Below are positions 36,201 to 43,312 of a DNA stretch of 64,000 nucleotides, in pieces. Location: the IMG/VR virus record IMGVR_UViG_3300013131_000036, positions 1 through 64,000 of that record. The stretch is one strand, 5' to 3'. The stretch is from a virus. The notes beneath the pieces are model-generated. The model had not been told where the DNA came from, did not search any database, and worked only from the letters and a program-made list of their open reading frames with translations. The first letter of the stretch is position 1; the number at the start of each line of letters is the position of its first letter. A program made the translations under genes and the position numbers.

Positions 36201-36700
36201 TAATTGGTAAGCAAAAACAGGTGGAAAGGTGCGATTGTGTGATGCAATGGCAATTCCGGATCCCGTTCAAGAATTTCAGAATAGTTTGAAATATTTTTAA
36301 AATTTGATTTTGTAAAAAATCTGTGAGCATAGAACGAATTTACCGGATAAAGATTTTTACCCAAAAACAAATAACAGTCGTTGCATTCCACATCCAAAGG
36401 TCTTAACACCGCTTCATATTGTTCGTGATTCATTTGAGGATTGTTTTTTAAAGGATAAATGTAGGGCAACACGTCATTGGACACGGGTTCGGTAATGCCA
36501 TAAAGAAACATGATTTCCTCTGGCTTGGTTCCGTATTTGTGAACAATATATTGCGGGTTGAATTCATTTTTAATTTTTAAACGTTTTTGATCGTATAAGC
36601 TTCTTATGGCAAAACCAAAAAAGAAAGTTGGATAGGTGATTGTCTGGAATTTTTCCAGATCGGCAGGTTTTTCAGTGTCGTTAAATGTAAGTGTCATCAT
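36197..36700 (-). CDS. Hypothetical protein
   Basis: A 167-residue protein rich in Phe, Tyr, Pro and His. It has two adjacent ATG codons at 36700 and 36697; no Shine-Dalgarno sequence or TAAATA element decides between them. One Cys pair, CNDC, is visible, but there is no second pair. No signal peptide or membrane segment is seen. It is convergent with the spike gene and overlaps its end by 4 bases. Function is unknown. Confidence 0.55.
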   Translation of the reverse strand: MMTLTFNDTEKPADLEKFQTITYPTFFFGFAIRSLYDQKRLKIKNEFNPQYIVHKYGTKPEEIMFLYGITEPVSNDVLPYIYPLKNNPQMNHEQYEAVLRPLDVECNDCYLFLGKNLYPVNSFYAHRFFTKSNFKNISNYSEILERDPELPLHHTIAPFHLFLLTNY

Positions 36701-36730
36701 GCTTGTATGGTAAGGTACAAGCAGAAAATT

Positions 36731-36964
36731 TCAAGCCACTGGAAATGAAAAAACTTGAGAAAGACTGGGCAGTTTAAAAATGATGCCTTTGCGATGACCC
36801 GAACTGTTTTGCACAATGACCGTGACCCGGTCACCCACCACCACTGGGCTGGAATGTAAGGTTTCTTGCAGTTTCAGGGATCTTACGGTTGTGCCTGTAT
36901 TTGCATCAAAAACCCGCAGGCTGTTTACGCCATCCACAACCACGGAATAAGCCTTTTTAACCAT
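36731..36964 (-). CDS. Small single-blade PQQ-like protein
   Basis: A 77-residue protein. The pattern SLRVFDANTGTTVRSLKL followed by SSPVVVGDRVTVIV is that of one blade of a PQQ-type propeller, with a second partial blade. It has no signal peptide. A TAAATA element 6 bases before the ATG, divergent from the tail-fibre gene, suggests late expression. Because one blade cannot close a propeller, it probably oligomerises or is a small virion protein; this is inference. Confidence 0.6.
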   Translation of the reverse strand: MVKKAYSVVVDGVNSLRVFDANTGTTVRSLKLQETLHSSPVVVGDRVTVIVQNSSGHRKGIIFKLPSLSQVFSFPVA

Positions 36965-36970
36965 ATAAGT

Positions 36971-36978
36971 TATTTATC
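36971..36978 (-). promoter_or_regulatory. Late-promoter-like element GATAAATA
   Basis: Seven of eight bases match; it ends 6 bases before the minus-strand ATG at 36964. Confidence 0.5.
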
Positions 36979-37016
36979 ATAATATTTTTAAAATAATTGT
37001 AGAAAACAATATATTA

Positions 37017-37024
37017 AATAAATA
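37017..37024 (+). promoter_or_regulatory. Late-promoter-like element AATAAATA
   Basis: It ends 6 bases before the ATG at 37031. Confidence 0.5.
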
Positions 37025-37030
37025 ATAATA

Positions 37031-38185
37031 ATGGCAGCCGAGATCAAAAAGATCATTTTCCGTCAGGGTACGGAAACTGAAAGAAAAAATGTTACACTGG
37101 AACCAGGTGAACCAGGTTATTGTACGGATAGCCAACGTCTTTATGTGGGCACCGGAAGTTTGGCAGGTATTCCTGTTGGAACACGGAATCTGGGATTTGC
37201 AACATTCAGCGGAAATCTCACAAATTTAAACAACAATTTAGCCCCGGCCAGTGGAGATTTTGTTTTTGATACAGCTAGTAATCTCACCTATATGCTGACC
37301 GGGACAGATTTTGCCCGAGTTAGCTCTTTTGCTCCGTTTGGAAGTCAGTTTACAATTGATAACAATACACTCATTCAGTTGTCGAATGTTGTTCGTGTTG
37401 CGGATAATAGCTTGTTCGCCACAAAACTTGCCAGTGGTGCAATAGGGGCCGGATTGGAACGAATTGGTGTCAACACCATTTTAAAAACAAAATTGGGCAG
37501 CAGTCTGACTTATGATGGCAGCCAAAGCATAACCATTGCAACCAACGGTGTGACAAACGCCATGCTTGCCAATGCTCCCGCCAACACATTAAAAGGTCGT
37601 CTCAATACTTCCGGACAAGTTCAAGATCTTACCACTTCCGATTTGCAGATTCTTCTTGCCGGGTTGGTGACCACAAATCCAATCGGAACGGTTATTGATT
37701 GGGCCGGGGCAGGAACCCCTCCGGCAACTTATCTGGAATGCAATGGATCCCCTGTTTCCCGCACAACCTATTCTCAACTTTTTGCAGTCTTGGGAACTAC
37801 GTGGGGAGCAGGAGACGGAAGTACTACATTTAATCTTCCGGATCTTCGCAGACGGGTGACCATGGGTGCGGGTGGAACTGGAACCGCCACCATTGCAAAC
37901 GCAGTGGGCAGTACCGGTGGTGAGGAAAATCACGTTCTGACAGAAGCTGAAGGTAAGTGTGAATTTGATGTAACAGCGGAATTTCGCGAACCCGGTTCAA
38001 TCAATCCCAACGGAGTGGGTTATGTGGGAGGATTAACCATTCAAAACTCAAATGGAAATTATTCATATACATATAGTCAGGGAGTGGTGGATGCAACCGG
38101 AACCGTGGGATCAGGTGCAGCGGATGGTCACAACACCATTCAGCCCAGTGCAATTGTTCGCAAACTTATCAAAGCATCATCATGA
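37031..38185 (+). CDS. Tail fibre with tail-collar domain
   Basis: A 384-residue protein. Residues about 5-50 (IIFRQGTETERKNVTLEPGEPGY, then RLYVGTG) are the common fibre N-terminal module also found in Mtd-type fibres. Residues about 215-285 are a phage tail-collar domain: GTVIDWAGAGTPPATYLECNGSPVSRTTYSQLFAVLGTTWGAGDGST, then FNLPDLRRRVTMG. The C-terminus is Gly-rich, beta, with a final VRKLIKA helix. T4 gp12 (short fibre) has a collar domain in the same role. Host receptor binding is likely. The next gene overlaps its stop by ATGA. Confidence 0.85.
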   Translation: MAAEIKKIIFRQGTETERKNVTLEPGEPGYCTDSQRLYVGTGSLAGIPVGTRNLGFATFSGNLTNLNNNLAPASGDFVFDTASNLTYMLTGTDFARVSSFAPFGSQFTIDNNTLIQLSNVVRVADNSLFATKLASGAIGAGLERIGVNTILKTKLGSSLTYDGSQSITIATNGVTNAMLANAPANTLKGRLNTSGQVQDLTTSDLQILLAGLVTTNPIGTVIDWAGAGTPPATYLECNGSPVSRTTYSQLFAVLGTTWGAGDGSTTFNLPDLRRRVTMGAGGTGTATIANAVGSTGGEENHVLTEAEGKCEFDVTAEFREPGSINPNGVGYVGGLTIQNSNGNYSYTYSQGVVDATGTVGSGAADGHNTIQPSAIVRKLIKASS

Positions 38186-38436
38186 CGAATGGTTTTGACA
38201 AGGTTATTAAAAAACTAACAGAAGATTTTAACATTCTTCCCATGGCCAAGGTTCCCAAGACTTTTCAGGGAAAAAGCATTGATTGGGGTAAGACAGGCAC
38301 TCACCCGAGCGGATTCAAAGGAGATACCAGCAATCCCGGCAGCATGCAGCTGGTTTTTGCCATACCCGCCAAAAAGAAAAAGAAGTCAGCGAATGTTCTT
38401 AAAAAACGTGTGGCTGCCAATCGTGTTCGTCGCTAG
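38182..38436 (+). CDS. Small basic protein coupled to tail fibre
   Basis: An 84-residue protein with an ATGA overlap to the tail-fibre stop. The middle contains Gly/Thr-rich SIDWGKTGTHPSGFKGD; the end is highly basic (KKKKKSANVLKKRVAANRVRR in part). The 3' 51 bases overlap the SleB-like gene on the opposite strand. A fibre-assembly or nucleic-acid-binding role is possible; nothing decides between them. Confidence 0.5.
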   Translation: MTNGFDKVIKKLTEDFNILPMAKVPKTFQGKSIDWGKTGTHPSGFKGDTSNPGSMQLVFAIPAKKKKKSANVLKKRVAANRVRR

Positions 38437-38919
38437 GGCTTCTTTGTTTTTTCCGCCAAATTGTGGACTGCTCCAATAAGGTTTCACTTTGCTGGGTCCC
38501 TTGGTCACATGATAGTGAGTGGCTCCTCCAGTAAGATCCTCCAGTTTTCCCCGCATGCCCACAATTGCCAGTTCCTTGGCCATGGCCCATCGAGGATGCC
38601 CCATGGCTTTGGTTATAATGTCGCCCATTTTCACTGAACCGGCGTTATAACCATCAAAAAAGCTGAATTGTTTGGGTTTCAACACCACATCCACTGCACC
38701 CCGGAACGGATCCCCACCTTTTACCCTGTTCATGATCACATTCATCACGGCTTGCATGCCTTCATATCCCTCTCCTCCGGCTTCACCGATAAGAGCTGCA
38801 GCAACAATATCGCTGTATTTGATAGCGGCTTCGGCTTTTTGAACCAGGGCCGGAGGTGGCGGAGGCAAATCGGGTGTTACCTCCAACAACAGTTGTTTTA
38901 TTCTATCTTCAAACCTCAC
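38386..38919 (-). CDS. Cell-wall hydrolase, SleB-like
   Basis: A 177-residue protein of the SleB/Hydrolase_2 family. The motif AALIGEAGGEGYEGMQAVMNVIMNR carries the catalytic Glu (about 46). FSFFDGYN, THYHV and the closing IGSHTFFK are also family marks. A PPPPP linker precedes the domain; no signal peptide is visible. The GTG at 38919 is chosen because an earlier GTG at 38937 would be inside the TATAAATA element and the previous gene. The family are lytic transglycosylases or amidases acting on peptidoglycan; it likely works with its neighbours in lysis. Confidence 0.82.
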   Translation of the reverse strand: MRFEDRIKQLLLEVTPDLPPPPPALVQKAEAAIKYSDIVAAALIGEAGGEGYEGMQAVMNVIMNRVKGGDPFRGAVDVVLKPKQFSFFDGYNAGSVKMGDIITKAMGHPRWAMAKELAIVGMRGKLEDLTGGATHYHVTKGPSKVKPYWSSPQFGGKNKEALATNTIGSHTFFKNIR

Positions 38920-38920
38920 C

Positions 38921-39400
38921 TTAATATTTATAAACACTGACTGTGACTATTTTGGGGTGATTATATGCAAAATCCAAAGCATCCTTCTTTTTTTCAAAAA
39001 ATATGTCTATAACAGGCAGTTTACCTCCACTTGCCTTCTTTTGCTTAACAGCTGTGCCGGTGTCATGAGCCACCCTGATGCCCAAATTTGGTATGTATAA
39101 ACGCTTATAAAAGGGGATCAGGCGCGGATCGACTGCCACGCTTACCCCTTCACGAAGACGCGTTCCTGACGAGCTTCTTTTACGGGCCGTATCCCTGTCG
39201 GTGTCCCCTCCTTTGGCCCAATATACAGTTAATCTTGCCTTTATTTTCTTTTCAACAACCGTCTTTTTGAGTGTTTTTTGGGCCAAATAATCCAGTTTTT
39301 TGGAAATAATGGAGTCGATTGGATTATCATTAACAGGGGAATCCTGAACCATAATATATAAAAAGATTGAAGCCATGATTAAAATGAAAAATCGGTTCAT
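38921..39400 (-). CDS. 3D-domain protein, lytic-transglycosylase-like, membrane-anchored
   Basis: A 159-residue protein. Residues 1-20 form a hydrophobic signal anchor. Residues 54-159 are a 3D domain with the three Asp that name it: AVDP (91), AHDTG (113) and VIDIFF (132), the same catalytic-type Asp arrangement as in MltA. It matches the 3D part of the tail lysin at 32084, but without the inserted domain. Its start overlaps the stop of the CHAP-like gene (ATGA). It likely cleaves peptidoglycan in the periplasm; activity is inferred. Confidence 0.78.
   Translation of the reverse strand: MNRFFILIMASIFLYIMVQDSPVNDNPIDSIISKKLDYLAQKTLKKTVVEKKIKARLTVYWAKGGDTDRDTARKRSSSGTRLREGVSVAVDPRLIPFYKRLYIPNLGIRVAHDTGTAVKQKKASGGKLPVIDIFFEKKKDALDFAYNHPKIVTVSVYKY
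38925..38932 (-). promoter_or_regulatory. Late promoter element TATAAATA (exact)
   Basis: Exact match lying inside the last codons (YKY, stop) of the upstream 3D gene; it ends 5 bases before the GTG at 38919. Confidence 0.6.
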
Positions 39401-39996
39401 ATTTGGTCATCCTCCCGTATTGGATAGTAAAAATCTACCTGACGATAGGTATTCTTATGAAAGAAAAGAGGGGATCCAAATTTATCAGATGCTGCATAAA
39501 GTCGTTTGTTTTTCTTAAATAAAACCTCTATATGACCGGGTTTGCGACTGTGTTTTGGTTGATAAACTGCAATCACAATGGTGTTTTCCGGCAATTGCAT
39601 CACTTCTTTTCGACCTATTTTTACAAAATCATGTTTGTTTTCAAATACATTTTTGTAGTTTTTTGCATACAGGATGCCGTTGTTTGAGGTGGTGACCGGA
39701 TAGGTTTGCCGTCCTTGCCGTCCCTGGACCAATCTACCTTCCCGCAAATCCAATTGAGGGAAAGCCCGTTCATTTCGTTCGTGCAGGTTGTCCAACAGGG
39801 CCGTGGTGAACTTGGCACAAAGACCACTGCTGTAATTGCGGGTCAGTTTACTCACATCGACCATGAAAGTTTTGAATTCAGCCGGGGTAAGATTAGGTTT
39901 AACGATGGATTGAGGCAAAACGCATCGGCCAGCTTCAGTGCTGAAGCTGTTTGCTACCCCCAAGACCAAAGCTGCGGCTAATAGTGTTTTTTTCAT
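39397..39996 (-). CDS. Secreted CHAP/NlpC-like cysteine peptidase candidate
   Basis: A 199-residue protein with a clear signal peptide (MKKTLLAAALVLGVANSFSTEA, cut about residue 22). Cys60 in SSGLCAKFTTALLDNL and His155 in KPGHIEVLF, followed by YAASDKFG, fit the Cys-His arrangement and spacing of CHAP-type amidases. Signal peptide and position inside the lysis cassette support action on peptidoglycan. The exact family is uncertain. It heads the run towards the 3D gene, with which it overlaps. Confidence 0.6.
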   Translation of the reverse strand: MKKTLLAAALVLGVANSFSTEAGRCVLPQSIVKPNLTPAEFKTFMVDVSKLTRNYSSGLCAKFTTALLDNLHERNERAFPQLDLREGRLVQGRQGRQTYPVTTSNNGILYAKNYKNVFENKHDFVKIGRKEVMQLPENTIVIAVYQPKHSRKPGHIEVLFKKNKRLYAASDKFGSPLFFHKNTYRQVDFYYPIREDDQI

Positions 39997-40009
39997 GTGG
40001 CTGGACCCG

Positions 40010-40036
40010 ATTATATCAGGGTCAAAAAATTGTAAA
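40010..40036 (-). promoter_or_regulatory. Possible host-type promoter for the CHAP-like gene
   Basis: On the minus strand, TTTACA (40036-40031), 15 bases and TATAAT (40015-40010) precede the ATG at 39996. The -10 box is perfect, but the spacer is short, and the -35 box lies in the terminator stem, so confidence is low. Confidence 0.3.
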
Positions 40037-40051
40037 GAAGATTCTTTACAA
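40024..40051 (-). terminator. Rho-independent terminator after the GH108 endolysin
   Basis: A perfect 10-base stem (TTGTAAAGAA with TTCTTTACAA, 2-base centre) is followed on the minus strand by six T. It lies about 45 bases after the endolysin stop. The stem is AT-rich, so strength is uncertain. Confidence 0.6.
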
Positions 40052-40097
40052 AACGTTGTTATTTTTGTTAATAATATTTATCTTTTTGCAAAGATAT

Positions 40098-40616
40098 TCA
40101 AGCTTTACTCAACAAATCTTTTATATATTTTCTCAGATTATTGTTTCTATTCGTCCAACCTTTTTTGAAAACAGCCAACTTAGGACGTTTTTCACACAAA
40201 TTATTATAAAAAGTCTGCCGTTGATCAATAATATCAAAAGCCAGATCTTTCGGATCTTTCTTGGCCATGAGACTGCGAGTATATGGCCCAACAATACCAT
40301 CTGCGGTGGCTCCTACTACACGTTGCAGAAACTTGTTGGCTTGGGTACGACCTGTGTTTACACAACTGTCAAAATAACTGATATAGGCAGGGAACGGAAC
40401 CTGTGGAGCCGCACTTTTGAGCCAGTAATCTTGCCAAAATATCTCATCTGCCTGTTCCCGGGTAAGATTTTTAATGTCCAGCAAAGGATAATCACGTTGA
40501 GTAATCCCCATATTTGTGATTTTTCCAGGATCGTTTGGATGATTATATAATCCCCCTTCAGCTTCCCTGACAAACTTCATCGCAATTTCAAATTCTTTTG
40601 ATTTCTCACTAGGCAT
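40098..40616 (-). CDS. Endolysin, GH108-type muramidase
   Basis: A 172-residue protein. The N-terminal FVREAEGGLYNHPNDPGKITNMGIT has the GH108 Glu (about 20) in the E-G-G motif and the N-x-D-P-G-x-x-T-N-x-G-I signature. FDSCVNTGRTQANKFLQRVVG and ADGIVGPYTRSLM form the C-terminal PG_binding_3 region. GH108 enzymes cut the MurNAc-GlcNAc bond. The ATG at 40616 overlaps the HNH stop by 8 bases; a longer frame starting at 40679 would lie inside the HNH gene. No signal peptide is seen, so release probably needs a holin. Confidence 0.87.
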   Translation of the reverse strand: MPSEKSKEFEIAMKFVREAEGGLYNHPNDPGKITNMGITQRDYPLLDIKNLTREQADEIFWQDYWLKSAAPQVPFPAYISYFDSCVNTGRTQANKFLQRVVGATADGIVGPYTRSLMAKKDPKDLAFDIIDQRQTFYNNLCEKRPKLAVFKKGWTNRNNNLRKYIKDLLSKA

Positions 40617-41202
40617 TTGATTGATCCTTTTGTTCTTTTTGATATTTAACCACCTCTTCACAAACTTCAATAAATTCATTATCGCTCATGCGTTGTTTCA
40701 TGAAATTTATACGACGATCCACCCACTGAACATTTCCTTCTATGTAACCTTTACTGGAATCTATGCGATCTAATGAAGCAGTATTTGTTAAATTTACTCT
40801 ATAAATAGATGGTATTTCAATAAAAATACCACTTATCTTGCATTTAAAATTTTGTTTTTCTAAAAGATTCCAAAGATATTCAATATTCAAATTAAATTCT
40901 AATTTTCTTCTACTAGCATTACTTTTTAATTCTGTATAAAACTGTCTGGGTATTCCTTTATATCCTCGATAAACATGAGATTCTTCACCTTTTATACCTT
41001 TGTTCCAAGTACCAAAATCTTTTCTCAAACATCCACAACTTTTTGTTGTTCCATTTCTTAGTGCACCACCTAAAATATCTTTAATTTTTCCACATGAGCA
41101 TTTACATACCCAGTATTTGTCATGGGCTTTTGATATTTTTTCAGATTTTTTTAAAACAACAAACCTGCCGTAGTGGTTGCCTGTTAAATCAATAAATTTC
41201 AC
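40609..41202 (-). CDS. HNH homing-type endonuclease
   Basis: A 197-residue protein. Residues 1-60 resemble the zinc-binding DNA-recognition part often attached to HNH homing enzymes (DLTGNHYGRF, then CKCSCGKIKD and TKSCGCLRK, four Cys). Residues 118-180 contain the HNH part: KCKISGIF, then LDRIDSSKGYIEGNVQWV and NFMKQRM. The GTG start overlaps the stop of the upstream gene (GTGA), and its stop overlaps the endolysin start. The coding sequence is visibly more AT-rich than its neighbours, which fits a recent arrival. It may be a free-standing homing endonuclease gene. Confidence 0.82.
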   Translation of the reverse strand: MKFIDLTGNHYGRFVVLKKSEKISKAHDKYWVCKCSCGKIKDILGGALRNGTTKSCGCLRKDFGTWNKGIKGEESHVYRGYKGIPRQFYTELKSNASRRKLEFNLNIEYLWNLLEKQNFKCKISGIFIEIPSIYRVNLTNTASLDRIDSSKGYIEGNVQWVDRRINFMKQRMSDNEFIEVCEEVVKYQKEQKDQSNA

Positions 41203-41447
41203 AAATCAAGCCCATTTAAAATCTCTTTGATCTTTTTCAATGCTTCCCGCAGCTTGGTTTCTTTCTCGCCTTCTTCATTTTCACCAATCCGATAGTCGTT
41301 TGGTGTGTAAATGTTTTGGCTGGCCCCACTGTCCCGGTTGATTCCCGGACTTATCTGGCTTGCATCGGGTGCACTCATCTGGCCGGTGTTGCGAATCGTG
41401 CCTTCATAAATCTTTTCCAAATCAATTTGTTTCAGATAATCTTTCAT
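41199..41447 (-). CDS. Hypothetical small acidic protein
   Basis: An 82-residue protein with a helical start (DYLKQIDLEKIYEG), a Gly/Ser/Asn-rich middle and a C-terminal charged helix (KLREALKKIKEILNGL). It starts one base into the upstream stop (TGATG). Related N-termini with IYEG could be capsid-targeting-like, but the fit is weak. Function is unknown. Confidence 0.55.
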   Translation of the reverse strand: MKDYLKQIDLEKIYEGTIRNTGQMSAPDASQISPGINRDSGASQNIYTPNDYRIGENEEGEKETKLREALKKIKEILNGLDL

Positions 41448-41644
41448 CAGTTGTAATATTTATCAAAATCCTTGGGCATGACCAGATAATGATTCAGATT
41501 TTTTGCCAACAATTTTACTTTTAGCAAAATCTCCTCCTTCTTATCTTTGTTTTTTTCCCGTTTGTATTTTTCATACATGTCCAAAACAAGATCGGCTGTG
41601 ATCTTTTGGTTCACAATTCCTTCTACCTTTTCAGCTTTGGACAT
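41447..41644 (-). CDS. Hypothetical small helical protein
   Basis: A 65-residue helical, lysine-rich protein starting at ATG 41644. The start is fixed by a TAAATA element 5 bases upstream; a much longer in-frame reading to 41845 would run through the opposite zinc-ribbon gene and is rejected. It heads the minus-strand lysis run and overlaps the next start. Confidence 0.6.
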   Translation of the reverse strand: MSKAEKVEGIVNQKITADLVLDMYEKYKREKNKDKKEEILLKVKLLAKNLNHYLVMPKDFDKYYN

Positions 41645-41651
41645 ATAAATA
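41644..41651 (+). promoter_or_regulatory. Late promoter element TATAAATA (exact), plus strand
   Basis: It overlaps the minus-strand element at 41650-41657, sharing a TAAATATTTA palindrome. It ends 11 bases before the GTG at 41663. Confidence 0.55.
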
Positions 41652-41657
41652 TTTAAT
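41650..41657 (-). promoter_or_regulatory. Late-promoter-like element ATTAAATA, minus strand
   Basis: It ends 5 bases before the ATG at 41644 and overlaps the plus-strand element, giving a compact divergent promoter. Confidence 0.5.
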
Positions 41658-41662
41658 ATATC

Positions 41663-41875
41663 GTGAATAGCAAAAGAAAAAGAATGCTTTTGGACATAAA
41701 ACGGTTTCCTTTTTATTATAAAATATGTGAAGCTTGCGACAATGTGAATGCAAAAGACAGTGCGTTCTGCATTTTTTGCGGAAATTACCGGTTTGATGAA
41801 AGCATTGTGCAGGTCAGTAAACGAAGCGAAGAAATGTTGACACAAGAAGAGGATCCTTTAAATTTTCTGGAATGA
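41663..41875 (+). CDS. Zinc-ribbon protein
   Basis: A 70-residue protein. Two Cys-x-x-Cys pairs, CEAC and CIFC, are 13 residues apart and should bind one zinc. The N-terminus is basic and the C-terminus acidic. The GTG start at 41663 fits the distance to the late element; the first ATG is at 41684. It is coupled to the next gene by ATGA. A regulatory or assembly role is possible, not shown. Confidence 0.65.
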   Translation: MNSKRKRMLLDIKRFPFYYKICEACDNVNAKDSAFCIFCGNYRFDESIVQVSKRSEEMLTQEEDPLNFLE

Positions 41876-42003
41876 GCAAGGGTAAAACCGCCAAATTAAA
41901 CACCGTTCAGAACGGAAAAGGCGACCGTCCCCGGAGCATAAGCAAGAAGTTTTGGCAAAATTACGATACGATTCGTTGGAGCAAAAAGAAAAAATTAGGG
42001 TAA
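41872..42003 (+). CDS. Small basic conserved-type phage protein
   Basis: A 43-residue protein, coupled to the zinc-ribbon gene by an ATGA overlap. It contains NGKGDRPRSISKKFWQNYDTI, a pattern (GKGDxPRP...Y-D-x-I) that I recognise from very small proteins in many phages. Function is unknown. Its 3' end overlaps the convergent glycosyltransferase gene by 9 bases. Confidence 0.72.
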   Translation: MSKGKTAKLNTVQNGKGDRPRSISKKFWQNYDTIRWSKKKKLG

Positions 42004-42654
42004 AATTTGATTGATTTGATGCATTAAATTGATTCGAGTTTGAAAATCGTACCCGGCAAAATGAGCCACGTTGCATTTGCTCCAGCTTTGTTCGTCCCCC
42101 CCGTTCTGTCCCATCAGATTCCATTGTGAACCAAGATTGTGATATTTTATATTATATCGGGCCCGGTTCAGATTCATGATGGTTTGATCCGGGTACCACG
42201 GCATCAGTTTGAAGTATTCCGGATTGCTAAAAATTTTGATTGCATCCGGGCGAAGCAATAAAACACCTCCGTTAAAATAACCCTCCCACGGTTCAATTTC
42301 TGTCAGGGCGGCCGCCGCCTTGATGTATTTGTTCCATTCCGGATTGGGTTGATCATTTTTAGAATCCCATACCGCACTCATGCCTTGTGATGGAGCCAGA
42401 TTGAAAATGTCCGGGGCGTTCCGGTTGATGAGGGCGTCCGTGTCCAGATAAAAAATGCCCTCGGAATAGTTTGGAAGATGGCGTTCCATGAAAAATTTGC
42501 TCATGGCAATGAAATCAAACGGGGGTAGTCGTTTTTTGATCACAATCAAACGGGCTCCCACCTTTTTTGCATAATCCTCCATCCGGGGAATACTTATGTT
42601 TCCCATAATTTCGCCTTCCCCATCAATCATGGTGGTGATTACGGCTCGATTCAT
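41995..42654 (-). CDS. Glycosyltransferase, GT8-like
   Basis: A 219-residue GT-A-type enzyme. The DxD motif is in IFYLDTDALI, the acceptor-side motif in GYFNGGVLLLRPDAI, then WYPDQTIMN and, near the end, HFAGYDFQ, as in GT8/glycogenin-like enzymes. It transfers a sugar from a nucleotide sugar to an unknown acceptor. It is the last of four sugar-related genes on the minus strand and starts one base after the stop of the GT25-like gene. Confidence 0.72.
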   Translation of the reverse strand: MNRAVITTMIDGEGEIMGNISIPRMEDYAKKVGARLIVIKKRLPPFDFIAMSKFFMERHLPNYSEGIFYLDTDALINRNAPDIFNLAPSQGMSAVWDSKNDQPNPEWNKYIKAAAALTEIEPWEGYFNGGVLLLRPDAIKIFSNPEYFKLMPWYPDQTIMNLNRARYNIKYHNLGSQWNLMGQNGGDEQSWSKCNVAHFAGYDFQTRINLMHQINQILP

Positions 42655-42655
42655 A

Positions 42656-43312
42656 TTAAAAAGTTTTCACGCAACGGTCCACATGCGAATAACCACTGCA
42701 ATGTTTGGTAAATATTTGTTTGCTGCATCCTGTTTTCATTCGGGCAACCTTGGTGATCCAAAGATCATAAGCATCCCACGCACAGGTTTTGAATTTGAAT
42801 TGAACTTGTTTTAGTTTTTCCCGGGGTATCAGGTAAGACTGGGCCGGTATGAAAAAATGCACCCCCAGAATATAATCTTCCATTTCAGTATCAAACGTGT
42901 ATCCCGTTCCCTGATTGTTTCCCAGATTAAACAAATCCAGATCATGATTCTTTGTTATTTTATAAAAATGTTCCAACTTATTGTAAAAATCTTCAAAATC
43001 ATGGTTTATGATGGCATCTTCAAATATTAATATAAAATCATAATTGATGTTATCCTCCAAGCTTATGCCGTTTTTATGGGCCAGAAAACAACCGTAGTGA
43101 CCCGGGGAAAGATTGCCGTTACCCGGTTGCATGCTCACACTGTTTGGTCGGTTGCAGTTTTCCATGGGCGGAAGATTTTTATATATTTCGTTGATGGTTT
43201 GTTTGTATTCCACCGGATATTTGCTGCAAAAAGTCTTCAGATTATGCACAGATTCTTTTTCTTTGCGATCATTCTCAGGATCCGTGACCAGATGCACTAT
43301 TCTGCAATTCAC
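42656..43312 (-). CDS. Glycosyltransferase, GT25-like
   Basis: A 218-residue protein. LSPGHYGCFLAHKNGI and FILIFEDAI are the central motifs of GT25 enzymes, which modify lipooligosaccharide in Gram-negative bacteria and are common in phages. The GTG start overlaps the TGA of the GT9-like gene. Acceptor unknown. Confidence 0.72.
   Translation of the reverse strand: MNCRIVHLVTDPENDRKEKESVHNLKTFCSKYPVEYKQTINEIYKNLPPMENCNRPNSVSMQPGNGNLSPGHYGCFLAHKNGISLEDNINYDFILIFEDAIINHDFEDFYNKLEHFYKITKNHDLDLFNLGNNQGTGYTFDTEMEDYILGVHFFIPAQSYLIPREKLKQVQFKFKTCAWDAYDLWITKVARMKTGCSKQIFTKHCSGYSHVDRCVKTF

Noticed and set aside
40617-40679. Longer endolysin start inside the HNH gene
   Set aside because: GH108 proteins begin close to the E-G-G motif and the ATG at 40616 gives a normal length. 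The longer reading may be a relic.
41645-41845. Long N-terminal extension of the 65-residue helical protein
   Set aside because: It would cross the late element and run antisense through the zinc-ribbon gene; the ATG at 41644 has the usual 5-base spacing.
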